Assembly (NCBI GenBank): GCA_002869565.1
Contig: PKUJ01000023.1
Coordinates: 1-64,000 of the forward strand
Length of the DNA stretch: 64,000 bases
Direction: 5' to 3'
Source: Arcobacter sp.
Lineage (GTDB): Bacteria; Campylobacterota; Campylobacteria; Campylobacterales; Arcobacteraceae
The notes beneath the pieces were generated by a model that saw only the letters and a program-made list of their open reading frames with translations, was not told the origin of the DNA and ran no database searches. The stretch's first letter is position 1. Each line of letters starts with the position of its first letter. Made by a program: the position numbers and the translations under genes. Of the stretch, positions 8,826-18,502 are shown piece after piece.

Positions 8826-9641
8826 ATGAATTCTAAAATAATTATTTATGATATTGTATATTGGGAAAAGGCATATTCTATTGGCCACGAAAAAATAGAT
8901 AGTGAACATAAAAGACTTTTTGAAATAGCAGCTGAAATAAAAAAATATAGTAATGATTCTAAGATGATAATTAAGATTGTTAGAGAGTTAGTCACTTATA
9001 CTAAATTTCATTTTAGAAATGAAGAAAATTTTATGCGTTCAATTACATATGATGATTTAAATGCTCATATAAAACTTCATAAAGAATTAATTAATCAGTT
9101 AAATATTGTTATAAAAGGTATTAATAGTAAGCCACTAGATGAAACTGTCTCTAAATTAGCAGTTTTGGTAAATAAAGATATTTTACAGCATATTCTATTA
9201 GAAGATAAAAAAGTTCATCATGCAATAAAATCAAGAGCTGAATTGAAAGAATTTTTTAAATGGAAAGTTGATTATAAATTAGGTTCTGAGTTAATAGATA
9301 CTGAGCATAAAAAACTTTTCGAGATAGCCATAAAGGCATTATCTTGTGATGGTGCAGATATGAAGTCACATATTAAGAAAACAATAGTTGAGTTATATGA
9401 TTATATGAAGACTCACTTTGAACATGAAGAAACTTTTATGGAAGGATTAAATTATCCTGATTTAGAAGAACATAAAGTTTTACATTCAAATATTATTAAA
9501 CAAATGAATATGTTTATAAAGAGTTTATCCACTTTAAAGATTGTAGATTTTGAGAGAAAGCTTATTGAATACATGGATATTTGGTTGATAAATCATATTA
9601 TTTATGAGGACAAAAAGATTTTAAAATTTAAAAATTCTTAG
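8826..9641 (+). CDS. tandem double-domain bacteriohemerythrin
   Basis: 271 residues holding two consecutive hemerythrin domains (about 8-130 and 138-268). Each retains the full di-iron ligand pattern: domain 1 has GHEKIDSEH, HFRNEENF, HIKLH and HILLED; domain 2 has LIDTEH, HFEHEETF, HKVLH and HIIYED. The family binds O2 or NO reversibly, and such proteins in microaerophilic Campylobacterota are thought to protect iron-sulfur enzymes, which fits the iron-sulfur-rich enzymes in this window. The gene follows ggt by 16 bases in the same direction. Its TAG stop overlaps the TAA stop of the convergent N-formylglutamate amidohydrolase gene. Confidence 0.88.
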   Translation: MNSKIIIYDIVYWEKAYSIGHEKIDSEHKRLFEIAAEIKKYSNDSKMIIKIVRELVTYTKFHFRNEENFMRSITYDDLNAHIKLHKELINQLNIVIKGINSKPLDETVSKLAVLVNKDILQHILLEDKKVHHAIKSRAELKEFFKWKVDYKLGSELIDTEHKKLFEIAIKALSCDGADMKSHIKKTIVELYDYMKTHFEHEETFMEGLNYPDLEEHKVLHSNIIKQMNMFIKSLSTLKIVDFERKLIEYMDIWLINHIIYEDKKILKFKNS

Positions 9642-10456
9642 ATTTTTTTTTCTTTGAGATTCATTTGAAAGTTAATTTCAAAGAATTTTAAAATTGAGTC
9701 AACCATTGCTTTAGCGCATTTTTCTCTATTTTCTTTACTATCTCTACATCCAATATATGGAAATTCAATCTGTATGCCATTTATACTTTTACCATCAAGG
9801 GATCCATAGTTTATTGTATTGTGTGTGCCTTCATAATAATTATCATCAATTGCATATGGAAATTTTATCGAGGGAATAGAATCATATCCTTTCATACACA
9901 TCAAGGTTCCTAATGAACTTTCTCCTTTAAGTTGATTAACAAAGCTTTCTTCTGAAAAATCACTAAGAGTATTTATACTTGAGAGTTTTTTGTATTTTTC
10001 AAGTTTAGTATTATTTAAAGCTAATATATGATTATCTAAGAGGTAGCCAAACTCTATAAATGCATTTGGATGAGATTGCCCATGAACATCTATATAAAGT
10101 CCTTTCCCGAATTCTTGCATAACTTTTTTTCTTTATTCTTTTATAAATTCATGAAAAGTTTCATATATAACTTCAGTATTTTTATCTTCAAAAGCTTCTT
10201 TTCTAGATCTATTTAAATCAACTTTTTCTCTTGAAATTTGAGCAATTATTCCATAAGGTTGAAGATTAGTTTGTTTGTAAAATTCATCTATAATTAGTTC
10301 ACTTAATTCATAGGTGTAATCATCTTTTTCAAAATCACCTTTTGTTCTAGTTTTGATATTTTTGGGTTTATAATCTCCTCCATGAGGAGCACTTAAAATT
10401 AGAGGAGCATTTCCTTTATAGTATTTTATATAATCTTTTTCTATTATATTAGTCAT
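9638..10456 (-). pseudogene. N-formylglutamate amidohydrolase family, interrupted by an in-frame TAA
   Basis: Two adjacent pieces (10133-10456 and 9638-10120) lie in the same frame, separated only by a TAA at 10133-10135. Joined, they give a protein of about 270 residues of the N-formylglutamate amidohydrolase (FGase) family. Visible motifs are ILSAPHGG near the N-terminus, QISREKVDLNRSR, then after the stop GKGLYIDVHGQSHP and IQIEFPYIGCRDS. The zinc-site histidine/glutamate motifs are split between the two pieces, so neither is likely to work alone. Joined context reads HEFIKE, stop, RKKVMQEFGKGLYIDVHGQ. The family hydrolyses N-formyl-glutamate or related amides. The gene overlaps the mnmD stop by 8 bases. 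Confidence 0.8.
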
Positions 10457-11177
10457 AAATTGCTTTTGCTTCTTTATTTCTTTGTTGTTTTAATTCCATA
10501 TCAATATACTTAGCTTCTATATTTTGTTTTGTTTTAAATCCGAGTGTCTGTTTCTTTTTTATTGGTTTAATTTCATAAATCTCAAATCCAGCTGTGCTCA
10601 TTGATAATCTTATATTTGTAGAAACGGCATAAGTTGTGATAATAGAATCCTCTTTACAAAGCGTATAAATATCTTTAAAATATTCTACTGTCCATAGTTC
10701 TTTATTTACTTCTGAGCTAAATGCATCTTGATAAACAATATCGATATTTTCTAATGTTTGGATATACTCTCTGGCATCGCCTATAAAGAGCTTTACCTTT
10801 ATATTTTTGCCTTCATATTCTAAATCTTTTGATAAAGCTTTAATAATATGATTTATGCTGTGAAATTCTATTGGATATTCAAATTTCTCCAATGATTTAA
10901 TAAGTTCTAAATCAAATTCCGGTGAAAAAATTTCTACACTGACATTTAAATTATTTTTTAAAATATAATAAATAGTACTTAAAGTATTGTATCCAATACC
11001 AAAGCAGATATCTAAGATTCTAAGATGTTTTTTCCCTTTGTGAAATTCAAATGCAGGAATTACATGTTTAGTAAAAGATTCTTTAATTGCACCAGTTTTT
11101 AAGTCATGAAATGGCTGATTGTATTTTTTAGAAAAAAATGTGTTTGAACCATCTTCTGTAGTGATTAGCTCATTCAA
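10449..11177 (-). CDS. mnmD: MnmD-type tRNA U34 methyltransferase domain protein
   Basis: 242-residue SAM-dependent methyltransferase resembling the MnmD domain of MnmC, which methylates the aminomethyl group of the modified wobble uridine in tRNA. The N-terminus has the typical TEDGSNTFFSKKYNQPFHD. The SAM-binding loop is LDICFGIGYNTL (about residues 55-66), and IVYQDAFSSEVNKELWT supplies the catalytic-domain signature. The FAD-dependent MnmC oxidase domain is absent, as in stand-alone MnmD proteins. The gene is the first of a two-gene unit with the interrupted amidohydrolase, with an 8-base overlap. Confidence 0.72.
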   Translation of the reverse strand: MNELITTEDGSNTFFSKKYNQPFHDLKTGAIKESFTKHVIPAFEFHKGKKHLRILDICFGIGYNTLSTIYYILKNNLNVSVEIFSPEFDLELIKSLEKFEYPIEFHSINHIIKALSKDLEYEGKNIKVKLFIGDAREYIQTLENIDIVYQDAFSSEVNKELWTVEYFKDIYTLCKEDSIITTYAVSTNIRLSMSTAGFEIYEIKPIKKKQTLGFKTKQNIEAKYIDMELKQQRNKEAKAIYD

Positions 11178-11314
11178 TATAAACTTTTACCTCTCTTTTA
11201 ATAGACCATTTTAATCAAAATTTAATATTATATTGATATTATTATATCTAAATCTATTAATTTTTTTGGATATATTTGATAATAGAGTTTGTATAATAAA
11301 ATAAAAGTGGAGAT

Positions 11315-13297
11315 ATGATAAACACTAAAAATAATTTATATAAATTTACAAAAGGCCTAACCTTACTTTATGTGGAAGAAGATTCAGACACTATAAAATC
11401 AAATTTAAGTTTATTCAAAAAATATTTTAATGAAATTATAATTGCAAAAAAGCCAGAAAAAGCTTTACGAAAATTAAAAAAATATGATGTAGATATCTTG
11501 ATTTCAGAGATAAGTTTTATAAACTTTGATGGAATAAAATTTTTTAAAAAGATTAAAAGATTAAATAAAAATATAATAAAAATCATACTTTCAAATGAGA
11601 ATAGGTCCAGTATATTTGAAAAGAGTATAAATATAAGTATAAATGCTTATATAGTAAAACCTTTAAAAAAAAAGAAATTAAAAAAGATATTGAATAATTC
11701 GATACCTGAATATTTAGTATATAAAAAAGATAAAAGTAATATAAAACTTTTAGAACAATATCAAGAAATTGTGGATAAAAATACCATAGTATCAAAAACT
11801 AATCCTGATGGCATTATCACATATGTAAATGATAATTTCAGCAAAATCTCTGGGTATACTAAAAAAGAGCTTATTGGAAAAAGTCATAATATTGTAAGAC
11901 ATCCTGACAATTCCAAAGAGATGTTTCGTGACATGTGGGACACAATAAAAAATAAAAAAGAAGAATGGTCTGGCATAATTAAAAATCGTACAAAGTCTGG
12001 CACTTCTTATTATGTAAAATCAACAATCACTCCTATCTTTGATAAAAATGGTAATATTATTGAGTATATAGGTGTTCGAAATATTGTTAATTCAATAATA
12101 AGTGATAAAAAACATCTTATTGAAAAAATCGCTACTAGTGATATATCTTTATTAGTCTTGATTCAAATAGAAGAGTTCGAAGTATTAGATAAATTTTACA
12201 ATACAAAAACTATAAATGAAATTGAAAATGTATTTGGACTTGAACTTTTAAAGTATCTTCCAAATGGATACTTGTTTGATAATATTTTTAATATCGAGAA
12301 TGGTAGATTTGTACTTCTAACCGATTTTTTTAATTATTTAAATTCGGGGCAAAATATAATTGAGTATTTGAATACTTTTGTTAAAACTGTTAATAAATCC
12401 ATGTTAATTATTGATGAAATAGAATATGATTTAAATATAGTTGTCAGTTACTCTTTCGGAAAAGAAAATTTATATGAAGATGCGAAATGTGGTTTAGATG
12501 AAGTGCTGGCTAAAAATGATTTGATTAAAAATGCAAATGATACATCAATTAAGGAACAATCCAAGGCCAAAAATAATTTAGAAATTATGAAAATAGTTAA
12601 GATTGCACTTGAAAACTATAAAATAGTTTCATTTTTCCAACCTATTATAAATAATAAGACTCGAGAAATTGAGAAATACGAATCTTTAGTTAGATTAATT
12701 GATGAAAAAGGGAAAATATTAACACCTTTTCATTTTCTTGAAATTTCAAGAAAAAGTAATTATTACAATAAAATTACAATGAGAGTTCTTGAAAATTCTT
12801 TTAAAATATTAGACATAATAAATACAAAATTATCTATAAACATCTCTTTTTCTGATATAGAAAAAGAAGAGACTAGGAATAAAATTTTTGAGCTTATTTC
12901 TTTATATGAAAAAGATTCAAATCGTATTATCTTTGAACTTTTAGAAAATGAAGAGATAAAAGATTTTCAAGTTGTTAAAAATTTTATTAGAAAAGTGAAA
13001 AAGCAAGGTGTTAAAATAGCAATCGATGATTTTGGTGCAGGATATTCTAATTTTGAGAGATTATCTGATTTTGAGCCAGATATATTAAAAATAGATGGAA
13101 GTCTTATTCGAAATATTGCCACTAGTGGATATAGTCGAAATATAGTTGAAACTATCGTTGCCTTTGCAAAAAAACAAAATATCCAAACCATAGCTGAATT
13201 TGTTGAAAATAAAGAAATATTTGATATTCTAAATGTTATTGGTATTGATTATTCACAAGGCTATTATTTTGGGAAACCTGAAAATCTTTGTTCTTAA
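11315..13297 (+). CDS. REC-PAS-(degenerate GGDEF)-EAL protein, predicted c-di-GMP phosphodiesterase
   Basis: 660 residues. The receiver domain (about 12-128) has Glu (E65, in ILISEISF) where the phosphoacceptor Asp is expected, but keeps the lysine (AYIVKPL). A PAS domain follows (about 150-265, with SGYTKKELIGKSHNIVRHPD), then a degenerate GGDEF domain whose signature reads ENGRF, so cyclase activity is unlikely. The C-terminal EAL domain (about 430-655) keeps the catalytic set: ESLVRL, SINISF, FELLEN, IDDFGAGYSNF, LKIDGSLI and AEFVEN. It is therefore probably an active phosphodiesterase with a receiver that cannot be phosphorylated normally. It appears monocistronic, with a 137-base upstream gap and a possible -10 (TATAAT) at 11292-11297. 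Confidence 0.82.
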   Translation: MINTKNNLYKFTKGLTLLYVEEDSDTIKSNLSLFKKYFNEIIIAKKPEKALRKLKKYDVDILISEISFINFDGIKFFKKIKRLNKNIIKIILSNENRSSIFEKSINISINAYIVKPLKKKKLKKILNNSIPEYLVYKKDKSNIKLLEQYQEIVDKNTIVSKTNPDGIITYVNDNFSKISGYTKKELIGKSHNIVRHPDNSKEMFRDMWDTIKNKKEEWSGIIKNRTKSGTSYYVKSTITPIFDKNGNIIEYIGVRNIVNSIISDKKHLIEKIATSDISLLVLIQIEEFEVLDKFYNTKTINEIENVFGLELLKYLPNGYLFDNIFNIENGRFVLLTDFFNYLNSGQNIIEYLNTFVKTVNKSMLIIDEIEYDLNIVVSYSFGKENLYEDAKCGLDEVLAKNDLIKNANDTSIKEQSKAKNNLEIMKIVKIALENYKIVSFFQPIINNKTREIEKYESLVRLIDEKGKILTPFHFLEISRKSNYYNKITMRVLENSFKILDIINTKLSINISFSDIEKEETRNKIFELISLYEKDSNRIIFELLENEEIKDFQVVKNFIRKVKKQGVKIAIDDFGAGYSNFERLSDFEPDILKIDGSLIRNIATSGYSRNIVETIVAFAKKQNIQTIAEFVENKEIFDILNVIGIDYSQGYYFGKPENLCS

Positions 13298-13300
13298 GTA

Positions 13301-13744
13301 TTATAAACCACTACCCCACATATGAAGTTTTTTAGCTGTTATTAAATGGTACTCATCAAATAAATCTATATTGTTAATAGCCACAAAAGAGGTATTATCT
13401 AAAAGTTCTTTTATTTCATCTAGGTTTTCATTTGATTTTTTTTCTAAAATTATAATATTGGCAGAGTTTTCTAAGGCTTTATATGCAAGTTTCAAAATTT
13501 TATCTTTGTTTGGACAGTAGGATAATATATCTGATAAAACTATATATTCAAACTCTCTAGCACTAGCTTTTAATCTGGCAGATTTTTCATCGATAAATTG
13601 TATATATTGTACTTTCCCATCTAAAGAAGAGCTTACCCCTTCTATAGTAGGATTTATAAAATCAATTCCATTGTTTATATGTAAAATTGAAATGTTTATA
13701 AAAGGCTGAAAAAGCTCTTTAAATAAATTTAACTCTTTTTGCAA
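13301..13744 (-). CDS. unknown protein coupled to luxS, methyltransferase-like fold remnant
   Basis: 147 residues, no firm function. The middle part (EYIVLSDILSYCPNKDKILKLAYKALENSANIIILE) resembles the second half of a Rossmann-fold SAM methyltransferase, but no SAM-binding glycine loop is visible. The start is TTG at 13742-13744, directly against the luxS stop, so translation is coupled to luxS. It has no signal peptide or membrane segment. It ends 4 bases from the convergent EAL gene. Confidence 0.6.
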   Translation of the reverse strand: MQKELNLFKELFQPFINISILHINNGIDFINPTIEGVSSSLDGKVQYIQFIDEKSARLKASAREFEYIVLSDILSYCPNKDKILKLAYKALENSANIIILEKKSNENLDEIKELLDNTSFVAINNIDLFDEYHLITAKKLHMWGSGL

Positions 13745-14260
13745 TTAGTTCCCTAAAGCGTTTAATTTTTCTTCTGATAGAAATAATTCTTTATTTGACA
13801 TTACCCCAATTTCATGGTCTAAAATATCTTGAGCAATCTCTTTTGCTTCTTCTAATGAATGCATTGCATAAGTTCCACATTGGAATTTATTTAATTCTGG
13901 AATATCATTTTGTGATGCAACGTTTAAAACATCTTCCATAGCTGCTTTCCATGCTGCTGCAACAGTTTTTTCATCTGGTGCACCTAATAAACTCATGTAA
14001 AAACCTGTTCTGCATCCCATTGGAGATACATCAATAATTTCAACTGTATCAGAGTTTAAATGCTCTCTAATGAATCCTGCAAAAAGATGTTCTAAAGTAT
14101 GAATACCTTTTTCACTTAACATTTTTTCATTTGGAACACAAAATCTTAAATCAAATACTGTAATCACATCACCTGATGGCGATTTCATTGTTTTTGCAAC
14201 ACGAACTGCAGGTGCTGGCATAATTGTATGGTCTACTCTAAAACTATCTAATAATGGCAT
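13745..14260 (-). CDS. luxS: S-ribosylhomocysteine lyase LuxS
   Basis: 171 residues, full family length. It converts S-ribosylhomocysteine to homocysteine and the AI-2 precursor DPD in the activated methyl cycle. The metal ligands are H54 and H58 in the HTLEH motif plus C128 ([10 protein letters not shown]). The base glutamate is E57 and the catalytic cysteine is C83 ([10 protein letters not shown]). It is followed without a gap by the unknown gene at 13301-13744. A 63-base gap separates it from the lipoprotein gene upstream. Confidence 0.95.
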   Translation of the reverse strand: MPLLDSFRVDHTIMPAPAVRVAKTMKSPSGDVITVFDLRFCVPNEKMLSEKGIHTLEHLFAGFIREHLNSDTVEIIDVSPMGCRTGFYMSLLGAPDEKTVAAAWKAAMEDVLNVASQNDIPELNKFQCGTYAMHSLEEAKEIAQDILDHEIGVMSNKELFLSEEKLNALGN

Positions 14261-14323
14261 AATAAGTTCCTTTTATAATACTTTTGTTTTTGGAATTTTA
14301 TCTAAAGAAATTGCTTAAAAGCC

Positions 14324-14872
14324 TTAAATTCCATAAGTAATTAAAAGCTTTGAATTTTCAATTTTTACATCTTTTACGAAACTTCCTTGAAATGATTTTT
14401 TAGGGATTGTATATATAGGATATTTCTCAAAAACTTGATTTATCATGGGGTTTAATGAATCTAAAAATGTTTTATAAAAAGAGTTACCTAGTTTTAATTT
14501 TGCAAATTTAAATTTTTCAATTTTTACATTTTGAAGAAAAATTGAGGCACTTTTTTTATCAAATATAGGTTCCCCTGAGATAATGAAATTTCCTTCAACT
14601 TTTTCTGTAAACATAGTTTGGAAATCTAAGTTTATACCAGCAGTTATTCTTTGAGAATTTTTAGGAATATCTATATTAGGGTTATCAATTACAATACTTC
14701 CAAAAACAAAATCTTTTTTTAATGGAAAAGAATCATTAAAAGATTCACTCAACTCACTTGGTGTTAGACCTAGTGTTAATCCTTGTTTATCTACTTTGTG
14801 TACACATCCTGCAAAAAAAAGTATTAAAAATAATGAAGAGAATAGATAGTGTATTTTTTTATTAAAACTCAT
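14324..14872 (-). CDS. DUF1439 family lipoprotein
   Basis: 182 residues. The signal peptide ends in a lipobox (LFFAGC, Cys at about 22), so this is an exported lipoprotein. The mature part resembles the DUF1439/YceB family, which has a lipid-binding-like fold; the function is unknown. Family-like features are GLTLGLTPSELSESFN near the start and paired beta-rich segments around SASIFLQNVKIEKFKF. It is flanked by luxS and carbonic anhydrase on the same strand, with gaps of 63 and 67 bases, so an operon is uncertain. Confidence 0.65.
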   Translation of the reverse strand: MSFNKKIHYLFSSLFLILFFAGCVHKVDKQGLTLGLTPSELSESFNDSFPLKKDFVFGSIVIDNPNIDIPKNSQRITAGINLDFQTMFTEKVEGNFIISGEPIFDKKSASIFLQNVKIEKFKFAKLKLGNSFYKTFLDSLNPMINQVFEKYPIYTIPKKSFQGSFVKDVKIENSKLLITYGI

Positions 14873-14939
14873 ATAATACCTTGTTAATAAAGTGTTACAT
14901 TTTATCTGTAAATAGATAATAGGTCAAGATTTTCAATAT

Positions 14940-15575
14940 TTATAAATCTAATTCTTTAAATATATCTTTTTTTTCATCATAGGCTAAAATTGAACCATCT
15001 ATTAAACTATAATACCAGCCATGTATTTTTAGGTTATTATTCAATATTTTTTCTTTTATTATTGGATAAGTCAGAAGATTTTTTATTTGAAATTTTACTG
15101 AATTTTTTTCTGTTGCTTGATAAAGTTCTTCTTTTGTTTTATATAAATCTTTATTTTTTAAGGTAAACTCTTTTATTGGTTGAGCTATTTCAAGCCATTT
15201 TATGATATTTGCATTTTCTTCAGGGATATCTTTGTATAAACTTTCACAAGCTCCACAATTTGAGTGGCCACAAACAATTATATTTGAAACATTTAGTATA
15301 TTTACGGCATATTCAACTGCAGCTGCTACACTAAAAAAATCCCCACTTAATTCATGAGGTGGCACAAAATTACCTATATTTCGTAAAACAAATAAATCAC
15401 CTGGTTTATTACCAAACATAAAGTCTGTTGTAACTCTACTGTCGCAACAACTAATAAGCAAAACCTCAGGTTTCTGGCCATTTTCAATTAATTCAATTAC
15501 TTCATCTTTGAAGTCAGGGAAATGATATTTTCTAAAAAGTTTATTGCCACGGATTAAATTATTTATTGGATTCAT
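14940..15575 (-). CDS. can: beta-class carbonic anhydrase
   Basis: 211 residues, normal for bacterial beta carbonic anhydrases, which interconvert CO2 and bicarbonate. The zinc ligands are C43 in the CCDSRV motif (with the Asp45-Arg47 dyad), H104 and C107 in CGHSNCGAC. The segment GDLFVLRNIGNFVPP is typical of the family. There is no signal peptide, so it is cytoplasmic. It probably supplies bicarbonate for carboxylases and may help during growth at changing CO2. It lies 42 bases upstream of the tct-linked kinase end on the same strand. Confidence 0.92.
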   Translation of the reverse strand: MNPINNLIRGNKLFRKYHFPDFKDEVIELIENGQKPEVLLISCCDSRVTTDFMFGNKPGDLFVLRNIGNFVPPHELSGDFFSVAAAVEYAVNILNVSNIIVCGHSNCGACESLYKDIPEENANIIKWLEIAQPIKEFTLKNKDLYKTKEELYQATEKNSVKFQIKNLLTYPIIKEKILNNNLKIHGWYYSLIDGSILAYDEKKDIFKELDL

Positions 15576-15616
15576 AAATAAAGAATATCAATTAAAAATG
15601 TAAAGAAAATTAAAAA

Positions 15617-17803
15617 CTAAACTTCTATAGAAAAAATTGCACCTTCTTCCGCGTTTTTAACTTTTATTAAGCCATCCATTTTATCTTCAATTATCAGTTT
15701 TGTCATATAAAGACCAATTCCTGTTCCATAGTCAAACTTTGTTGTAAAATATGGATCAAAGATTTTTTTTATAACATCTTTTTCAATTCCTCCTGCATTG
15801 TCTTCTATATATAAAATTGGTTTTATAGACTTTTTTACATATATTTTTATTTGTGGATTATTAATTTTTCTATCAATTAATATATCCTTTGCATTTGATA
15901 TTATATTTACAACAGCTTGCGAATATTCATTTTTATAACCATATATTTTATAATCAGAATCTATTTGAACATCAATATCTATATGATGATATTTTAGGGT
16001 TGAGTTGATTATATTTATTGCATTTGAAACTGCTTTATGAATCAAAAAATCTTCTTTTTTTGAGTTGGGATTAAAAAAGTTTCTAAAATCATCAATGGTA
16101 TTAGACATATATTCTAATAAATCATTAGCTTCATTTATTCTTGCGGAGAGATATTTTTTATCTAGTTCTTTATAGTCATAAGCAGATTCAATATCAAAAA
16201 ATAATCCAGAAACTTGAGATAAAGGTTGCCTCCATTGGTGTGCAATATTACCGATCATTTCACCCATTGCTGCCATTTTTGATTTTTGTATTAACATATT
16301 TTGTTGTTTTGTTTTTTCTTCTTTTAGTAAGGTTCTTTCTGTAATATCTCTTAAAGATGCAAATAGTAAATCTTGGTTTTCATATGAATAGATGATTGCA
16401 TTTAATTCTATAGTTCTTATTTGATTATCTTTTGTAAAAAGTTTTACTGTTTTAAATAAAGAGTTAGATTCTAATACTTCTTCTAACTCTAAGTTATCAA
16501 ATAGTTTAAAAAAATCTTTATAGAGTATCTCCTTTGTTTCATATCCAGTAGTTTTAAGTGCAGTATTATTCAGACTTAAAATACTTGTATCTTTGCCATT
16601 AATCTCAGAAATAATAAATCCATCATTACTATAATTAAAAAGTAAAGCATATTTTTCTTCATTTTCTTTTACTATTTTTCTATATTGATTAAAAAGTTTT
16701 TCAATCTTTCTCGTAAAGGTTAATGAAAAGATAAAAAATATTATTGTCATTATTACCATTATGGCACAAAGTTTTAAGATGGTATTATATAGATTATCTA
16801 AGGAGATTTCTCTCTCTTTTTCAATAATATTGTAAATATGTGAAAGATGAACTCCAATACCTATAAAGTATCGTAAATCTTTTACAAAAGTACCATATAA
16901 AAGTTTTTGATTGTTTTCGTAATAGATATAGTCATTGCCTTTATAGTTTGTCTCTATCATCAAATTTTTTATTGCATTTAGTTCATTTTGATTTTGAATA
17001 ATATGTTTTTGTGTCAAGAGTTCACTGTTTGTTGTAATGTTATTTAGGCTATTGATTTTATAGATTAAGATAAACTCTTCAATATCATAATTATGAGAAA
17101 AAACTTTTTTTAGTAATCGCTCTTTTAGTTTACTCTTTTCAACCTCAAGAAAACTTCCTGAACCTACAATAATTCCTAATTCTTTTAAATGTCTAGCGTA
17201 TATAATTTTTTTTGCAGTAATATTACTTTTTGGTTTATACCAGAAATATTCAATAAGATTTTGTTTTTCATTTTTTAGTTCAATCATTTTATTTATAAAT
17301 TTAAATCCATTTATATCTTCAAAATCAAAGAAAACTTCATTTTCATCTTTTGAGTTTTCACTATTTAATAAAAGTTTCCCTTTTGTATCTAAAATAAAAT
17401 AGTTAATATCATTCTCTTTTTCCGATATTTGATTTATAGCATTTTTTATAAAGTTTATTTGACCTTCTTTTGTTAGATTCCCTGTTTTTTCATATAATTA
17501 GTATGCCAAATTATAAGCGATTATTGATTGATTTTTTATTCTCTCTTTTTTATTATTTAAGATTGCTTCTTGCTCAAATTTTATGTCATTTAAAAGGTTT
17601 TCAACAGAAGTTTTAATACTAAACTCTTTTCTTTCAATTACTGTTTTTTTAAAGTTATTAATATTATTTTTAAAGTTATCATATTCAGTTTTTATCATAG
17701 TTACTCCTATTACTGAGGCAACAATAATAATGATAATAGTAGAACTCAAAAGAGTGGTTTTTTTTATTCTTTGTTCTACATTTTTATTGTAATTATTTTT
17801 CAA
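15617..17803 (-). pseudogene. tct-linked sensor histidine kinase, interrupted by an in-frame TAA
   Basis: Two in-frame pieces separated by one TAA at 17498-17500: an N-terminal 101 residues with a transmembrane helix (about 17-37), and the remainder. Reading through the stop gives YNLAY, stop, LYEKTG, and the frame then stays open through a Cache-like periplasmic domain, a second membrane segment (ILKLCAIMVIMTIIFFIFSL), a PAS domain and a complete kinase core. The core has H-box GNIAHQWRQPL, N-box NEYSQAVVNIISNAKD, DNAGG, FDPYFTT and GTGIGLYMTK. Total length would be about 728 residues. A restart at 17285-17287 (ATG) would give 556 residues lacking the first helix and most of the sensor domain. 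The 5' end overlaps its response regulator gene by 11 bases, downstream of tctCBA. Confidence 0.85.
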
Positions 17804-18473
17804 GATTTAGTTTATATCCCATATTTGAAATGTTCTTAATACAATTAAATGGAATCTTTTTTCTTAAAAATCCTATTGTAGTTCTAAGGGAATTTAGACT
17901 CATATACTCCTCTTCCCAAACATATTGTTCTATCTCCTCATAACTTACAACTCTATTTTTATTTGTAATAAGTAGTTTTAAGAAAAGCAACTCTTTTTTA
18001 TTTAAATCAAGTATTTTATCTTCTAGGTAAAACAAAGATGAGTAATTATCAAAATAGAAGGTTTCATCTAAGTATATTTTAGCTTCTTTTTCCTTCTCTA
18101 AATCATCAACAGCTTTTGTAAGTGCAGGAATTAAGTTTCTACTAGTAAGTGGCTTTATTATGTATTTTTCTAGTCTTAGTTCTATTGCATCAAGTAAATA
18201 ATTTTTATCACTAAAGGCCGTTGAAACAATAATTTTAGTAGTCAAGTCATTTTTTCTGATTTTTTTTGAAAGAGTTAATCCATCCATTTTTGGCATATTT
18301 ATATCTGTAAGAATTATATCAGGAGAGTATTTTTTATATAAAGTTAGACCTTCTTCTCCATCTTTTGCTTCGTATAATTCATTAAACATACGGGTTAAAA
18401 AACGAGAATTTGTGGTTCTTACCCCCTCATCATCTTCAATATATAAAATATTATATTTTTTAAATTTTTCCAT
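17793..18473 (-). CDS. OmpR-family response regulator linked to the tct transporter
   Basis: 226 residues. The receiver domain has acidic residues D14/D15, phosphoacceptor D57 (ILTDINMP) and lysine K107 (YIIKP). A winged-helix domain fills about 140-222 (RVVSYEEIEQYVW, ending NMGYKLN). It is clearly paralogous to the regulator at 1507-2193. The gene starts 29 bases after tctA and overlaps the kinase gene, so it probably belongs to the tctCBA transcript. The likely role is control of the tripartite transporter in response to its substrate, as with TctD/TctE in other bacteria. Its kinase gene is interrupted, so signalling may be lost. Confidence 0.85.
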   Translation of the reverse strand: MEKFKKYNILYIEDDEGVRTTNSRFLTRMFNELYEAKDGEEGLTLYKKYSPDIILTDINMPKMDGLTLSKKIRKNDLTTKIIVSTAFSDKNYLLDAIELRLEKYIIKPLTSRNLIPALTKAVDDLEKEKEAKIYLDETFYFDNYSSLFYLEDKILDLNKKELLFLKLLITNKNRVVSYEEIEQYVWEEEYMSLNSLRTTIGFLRKKIPFNCIKNISNMGYKLNLEK

Positions 18474-18502
18474 GGTTTACCTCTTTTGAGGTAAAAGGGG
18501 CA

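Noticed and set aside
17287-17497. Separate intergenic region before a second kinase gene
   Set aside because: The stretch is open in the kinase frame and continues the sensor domain, so it is part of the interrupted gene.
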